DNA from: Leisingera aquaemixtae
Lineage (GTDB): Bacteria; Pseudomonadota; Alphaproteobacteria; Rhodobacterales; Rhodobacteraceae
NCBI RefSeq assembly: GCF_001458395.1
Contig: NZ_CYSR01000020.1
Location: 37,739 to 101,738, forward strand
DNA length: 64,000 bases
Direction of reading: 5' to 3'
Shown piece after piece: positions 60,200 to 64,000 of the stretch. The notes beneath the pieces are model-generated. The model did no database searches. It saw only the letters and a list, made by a program, of their open reading frames with translations, and was not told where the DNA came from. The position numbers were made by a program, and so were the translations under genes. Position 1 is the first letter of the stretch. The number at the start of each line of letters is the position of its first letter.

Positions 60200-62557
60200 A
60201 TGCAAGCGCTGGACCGGAAACTGCTGCGGGATTTCAAACGGCTCTGGGTGCAGGCGCTGGCGATTGCCATGGTGCTGGCCTGCGGGGTTTCGATCCTGCT
60301 GACGGCGGTGGGCATGTACCAGGCGCTGCAGGGCACGCAGGAGGCCTATTACGGGCGCAACCGGTTTGCCGATGTCTTTGCCACCGCCCGGCGGGCGCCG
60401 GTCAGCCTGCTGCCGGAGATTGCCGCGGTGGAGGGGGTGCTGGCGCTGGAGGCGCGGGTCAGCGGTTTTGCCAACCTCGACATGCCGGGACGGGCCAAGG
60501 GTGCGGTGGGGCGCATCCTGTCGCTGCCGGAGAGCGGCCCGCCGCAGCTGAACCTGCCGGTGCTGCGCAGCGGCCACTGGCCGCAGCTGCCGGGGGAGGT
60601 TGCGGTGAACGCGCCCTTTGCGCTGGCCAACGGGCTGGTGCCGGGGGACCGGTTCCTGGCCACTCTCGACGGCCGCCAGCGGCAGCTGACGGTGACCGGC
60701 ACCGCGCTGTCGCCGGAGTTCATCTATACGCTGGGGCCCGGTGCGCTGATGCCCGACAACCTGTCCTTTGGCGTCCTATGGATGCTGCGGGAGGAGGCGG
60801 AGGCCGCCTATGACATGGCGGGCGCCTTCAATGACCTGACGCTGAAGACCGCGCGCGGGGTGCAGGAAGAGGAGGTGATCGCGCGGCTGGATGAGCTGCT
60901 GGAGCCTTATGGCGGACAGGGGGCCGTGGGGCGGGCGCAGCACAGCTCGCACGCCATTGTCGATGCGGAGATCAGCCAGATGAAAGGCACCGCGATGGTG
61001 CTGCCACCGATCTTCTTTGGCATCTCGGCGTTTCTGGTCAGCATGGTGATGAGCCGGATCGTGGCGCTGGAGCGCAGCGAGATCGGCTTGCTGAAGGCGG
61101 TGGGCTATTCCGATGCGGAGGTCTGCCTGCACTACCTGATGCTGGCGGCGCTGGTGGCGCTGGCGGGGATTGCGATCGGCTGGGCCGCGGGCACCTGGCT
61201 GGCGCAGCTGCTGGCCCGCCAGTATGCCTTCTACTTTGACTTTCCGTTCCTGATCTACCGGGTGTCGCCCTGGGCCTATGCGCTGTCGGCGCTGGCGGCG
61301 CTGCTGACCACCACCGCAGGGGCGGCGCGCGCGGCGCTGCGGGCGGCGCGGCTGGCGCCGGCGGTGGCGATGCAGCCGCCCGCGCCGCCGCGGTTCAAGC
61401 ATTCGGCGGCGGACCGGCTGATGCGGCGCCTGCGGCTGTCGCAGCCTGTCATCATGATCCTGCGCAGCTTGCTGCGCTGGCCGCTGCGCAGCGCGATGAC
61501 GGGGCTGGGGCTGGCGCTGGCGGTGGCATCTGTGGTGGCCTCGTCCTTCTTTGCGGATGCGCTGGATGAGATCATGGACACGGCGTTTTACCAGAGCAAC
61601 CGGCAGGATGCGGTGGTGATGTTCACCGATGATCAGCCGGAAAGGGTGCTGGAGGAGATCCGCGCCCTGCCCGGTGTTCTGCAGGCGGAGGGGCAGCAGT
61701 ATGCGGCGGCCATCCTGCGGCACGGGCCGCGGATGAAGCGGGTGACGATCGAGGCGCGGGTGCCGGACCCGGATCTGAGCCGGGTGGTGGCCAGCGACGG
61801 CAGCGTCGCCAATGCAGGCCCCGGCGGCATCCTGCTGAGCGAGCGGCTGGCGGAGCAGCTGGGCGCGGTGCCGGGAACGCTGGTGGAGGTGCAGTTCACC
61901 AGCGGGCGGCGCGAGACCCGGCAGCTGCCGGTCACCGGCACGGTCAAGCAGTATTTCGGGCTGGGTGCCTATATGGATCACGCCAGCCTGAACGCGCTGT
62001 TCCGGCAGGCGCCGCAGTATTCCGCCGCCAGCATCGCCATCGACCCCAGCCGCCAAGACGCGCTGTTCACCCGGCTGAAGGCGCTGCCCGCAGTGGCCGG
62101 GGTGCCTGTGATGACGGACATGCGCCGGTCGTTCCGGGAGGTCATCGCGCAGCAGGTGATTGTGATGAACATGGTCTACATCACCATTGCGGTGCTGATC
62201 ACCATCGGCGTCGCCTACAATGGCGCCCGCATCCAGCTGTCGGAGCGCGCCCGCGAGCTGGCCAGCCTGCGCATTCTGGGGTTCTCGCGCCGCGAAGTGT
62301 CTTTCATCCTGGCGGGGGAGATGATGCTGCTGGCGGTCCTGGCGCAGCCGCCGGGCTGGCTGATCGGTGCGGCGATCGCGCGGCTGGCGGTGGAGAACTT
62401 TTCCAGCGACGTTTACACCATCCCGCTGGTGCTGGAGCCTGCCGCCTTTGCCGGCGCCAGCCTGATCGTGCTGGCGGCGGCGCTGTGCTCGGTGCTGATT
62501 GTGAGGCGGCGGCTGGACCGGATGGACCTTGTGGCAGTGATGAAAACCAGGGAGTGA
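60200..62557 (+). CDS. FtsX/MacB-like ABC transporter permease
   Basis: 785 aa. Two FtsX-type halves: an N-terminal membrane helix, a periplasmic part and three hydrophobic segments near residues 270-390, then a second helix near 430 (SAMTGLGLALAVASVVAS), another periplasmic part and three hydrophobic segments at the end. It works with the ATPase just upstream. Confidence 0.88.
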   Translation: MQALDRKLLRDFKRLWVQALAIAMVLACGVSILLTAVGMYQALQGTQEAYYGRNRFADVFATARRAPVSLLPEIAAVEGVLALEARVSGFANLDMPGRAKGAVGRILSLPESGPPQLNLPVLRSGHWPQLPGEVAVNAPFALANGLVPGDRFLATLDGRQRQLTVTGTALSPEFIYTLGPGALMPDNLSFGVLWMLREEAEAAYDMAGAFNDLTLKTARGVQEEEVIARLDELLEPYGGQGAVGRAQHSSHAIVDAEISQMKGTAMVLPPIFFGISAFLVSMVMSRIVALERSEIGLLKAVGYSDAEVCLHYLMLAALVALAGIAIGWAAGTWLAQLLARQYAFYFDFPFLIYRVSPWAYALSALAALLTTTAGAARAALRAARLAPAVAMQPPAPPRFKHSAADRLMRRLRLSQPVIMILRSLLRWPLRSAMTGLGLALAVASVVASSFFADALDEIMDTAFYQSNRQDAVVMFTDDQPERVLEEIRALPGVLQAEGQQYAAAILRHGPRMKRVTIEARVPDPDLSRVVASDGSVANAGPGGILLSERLAEQLGAVPGTLVEVQFTSGRRETRQLPVTGTVKQYFGLGAYMDHASLNALFRQAPQYSAASIAIDPSRQDALFTRLKALPAVAGVPVMTDMRRSFREVIAQQVIVMNMVYITIAVLITIGVAYNGARIQLSERARELASLRILGFSRREVSFILAGEMMLLAVLAQPPGWLIGAAIARLAVENFSSDVYTIPLVLEPAAFAGASLIVLAAALCSVLIVRRRLDRMDLVAVMKTRE

Positions 62558-62561
62558 CCCG

Positions 62562-63764
62562 ATGCATCTGAACCTGCGCAGCCTGCTTTTGTACGTGACC
62601 GGCGGCGGTGTGCTGGCGGCGCTGCTCTATGTGGCGTTCCGCGAGGAGCCGGTGGCGGTGGACCTGCATGAGGTAACGCGCGGCCGGATGGAGATCACCA
62701 TTGATGCCGATGGCGAAACCCGGGTCCGCGACCTGTTCGAGGTGGCGGCGCCGATTGCGGGCACTGCGCGGCGGTCGCCGGTGCGGGCGGGGGACCGGGT
62801 GACAGCGGGCGAAACCCTGGTCGCCATTGTCGAGCCTGCGCGGCCGCATCTGCTGGATGCGCGCACCCGGGCGCAGGCGCAGGCAACGCTGCGGGAGGCG
62901 CAGGCGGCGCTGCATGTGGCGCGCGCTGATCTGCAGAAGGCCATCGAGGACCGCATCCTGGCGCAAAGCCAGTTTGAGCGGGTGAAGGCGCTGGCGGAGC
63001 GCAATGTCGCCTCGCTGACGCGGCTGGAGGACGCCACCCAGCGGCTGGCGGTGGCCGCCGCGGGGGAGGAGGCGGCGAGCGCAAGGGTGGACATGTCGCA
63101 AAGCACCCTGGCGCGGGCGCAGGCGGCGCTGATCCTGCCCGAAGCGGGGGCGGAAGTGCCGGACAGCTGCTGCATCCGCATCACCGCGCCGGCGGACGGG
63201 GTGGTGCTGTCGGTGGTCACCATCAGCGAACGCCCGGTGCTGCCGGGGGATCTGCTGGTCACCATCGGCGATCCGCAGGATCTGGAGCTGGTGGCCGATC
63301 TCTTGTCCTCGGACGCGGTGCGGCTGGCGCCGGGCGCCCGCGCCAGCATCGAACGCTGGGGCGGGCCTGGACCGCTGGAGGCGGTGCTGAACCGGATCGA
63401 GCCGGTGGCGCGCACCAAGGTTTCGGCGCTCGGGATCGAGGAGCAGCGGGTGGATGTGTTCTTTGACCTGGTGACACCGAAGGCGCAGCGCACCAGCCTG
63501 GGCGAGGGGTTTTCGGTCTTTGCCCGCATCATCGAATGGGAGGCGGAGGACGTGCTGCGGATCCCGGTCAGCGCGCTGTTCCGGGACGGCGGCGGCTGGG
63601 CGGCCTTTGTGGCGGCGGACGGGCGCGCCGCGGTGCGCCCGCTGACGCTGGGGCGGCGCAACGGCCAGGTGGCTGAGGTTCTGGCGGGGCTGGAGCCGGG
63701 CGAGCGGGTGGTCCTGCACCCAGGCGAGGCGGTCGCGGACGGGGTTCTGATCACCGAGCGCTGA
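62562..63764 (+). CDS. Periplasmic membrane fusion (HlyD-like) subunit
   Basis: 400 aa. One N-terminal membrane helix (LLLYVTGGGVLAALLYVAF), a lipoyl-like beta domain around residues 65-90, a coiled-coil hairpin near 95-190 (EAQAALHVARADLQKAIEDR), and a C-terminal beta barrel. Adapts the ABC permease to an outer membrane channel. The gene is 4 bp after the permease. Confidence 0.88.
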   Translation: MHLNLRSLLLYVTGGGVLAALLYVAFREEPVAVDLHEVTRGRMEITIDADGETRVRDLFEVAAPIAGTARRSPVRAGDRVTAGETLVAIVEPARPHLLDARTRAQAQATLREAQAALHVARADLQKAIEDRILAQSQFERVKALAERNVASLTRLEDATQRLAVAAAGEEAASARVDMSQSTLARAQAALILPEAGAEVPDSCCIRITAPADGVVLSVVTISERPVLPGDLLVTIGDPQDLELVADLLSSDAVRLAPGARASIERWGGPGPLEAVLNRIEPVARTKVSALGIEEQRVDVFFDLVTPKAQRTSLGEGFSVFARIIEWEAEDVLRIPVSALFRDGGGWAAFVAADGRAAVRPLTLGRRNGQVAEVLAGLEPGERVVLHPGEAVADGVLITER

Positions 63765-64000
63765 GGCCGGCTGCCGGGCGACACATAGCTTTGCCATTTG
63801 CGGCAGAACCGTTCCTTTTTCCGTGTCTCCAATATCCCCGCTCGCGCCTCCTGTTCCGCCAGTGGCGAAGCCTTCCCTGATTTTGACTTCGGAAGACCTC
63901 GTGTCTTCCGGAGGGCAAAGCAGGGTGGGCGCAGCCCGGACTGCGGCCGGACGGTGATCTGACACCCGCGAAATGACAGGATGCGCCGGAGCGGTGAAAT
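63765..64000. other. Tail without a recognisable gene
   Basis: 236 bp. Contains an inverted repeat CGGAAGAC (63890-63897) and GTCTTCCG (63903-63910) with a 5-nt loop, not followed by a T run. No ribosome site or convincing coding frame was found; a gene starting further right cannot be excluded. Confidence 0.4.

Overview
The window looks like part of an extrachromosomal replicon (plasmid or chromid) of a marine alphaproteobacterium of the roseobacter group (Leisingera, Phaeobacter or Ruegeria relatives). The evidence is high GC, two TRAP transporter operons, a complete Ruegeria-type ectoine catabolism locus, a bacteriophytochrome of the HWE kinase type, and a plasmid replication and partition module near 25-30 kb. 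No rRNA, tRNA, CRISPR array, transposase or phage gene was seen.

Layout, left half. 0.1-3.3 kb (minus): bacteriophytochrome bphP with its heme oxygenase bphO. 3.7-12.9 kb (plus): a tight eight-gene operon encoding a Ser/Thr kinase, an FHA protein, a PP2C phosphatase, three P-loop/dynamin-like GTPases, a small possibly Roadblock-like protein and an orphan. No type VI secretion genes are present, and I know no named system with this composition; it is the best candidate for an undescribed system. 12.9-14.3 kb (minus): a secreted protein and a thioredoxin-like protein. 14.4-19.1 kb: a GYD-domain protein, then mdeR and mdeA-mdeB (methionine gamma-lyase and 2-oxobutyrate dehydrogenase). 19.2-24.6 kb (minus): a TRAP transporter fused in one operon with 5-oxoprolinase pxpB-C-A, with a divergent MarR-like regulator at 24.8 kb.

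Replication module. rep (minus), an origin-like region with four tandem 22-bp iterons and AT-rich palindromes, parA-parB (plus), and four copies of a 15-bp parS-like palindrome, three behind parB and one inside parA. Hand sampling suggests that the plus-strand GC skew changes from C-rich to G-rich at about 31 kb.

Right half. 29.95-31.0 kb (minus): an AraC-type regulator. 31.2-43.5 kb (plus): a complete quinohemoprotein amine dehydrogenase locus (qhpG-A-D-C-B-F-E-R) followed by aldehyde dehydrogenase and acyl-CoA synthetase genes, which together make an amine to aldehyde to acid to acyl-CoA pathway. 43.5-44.5 kb (minus): a nucleotidyltransferase-fold protein behind paired palindromes. 44.6-58.1 kb (plus): the ectoine and 5-hydroxyectoine locus enuR-uehABC-usp-eutABCDE-asnC-ssd-atf, which imports ectoines and converts them to aspartate. 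58.1-59.35 kb (minus): a MarR-like regulator with a four-cysteine tail and a MOSC protein; its promoter shares a sequence with the promoter region at 14.3 kb, which suggests a common regulon. 59.5-63.8 kb (plus): an ABC exporter (ATPase, FtsX-like permease, membrane fusion protein).

Taken together, the segment is a catabolic and signalling plasmid carrying modules for osmolyte, amine, methionine and 5-oxoproline use plus an uncharacterised kinase/GTPase operon.
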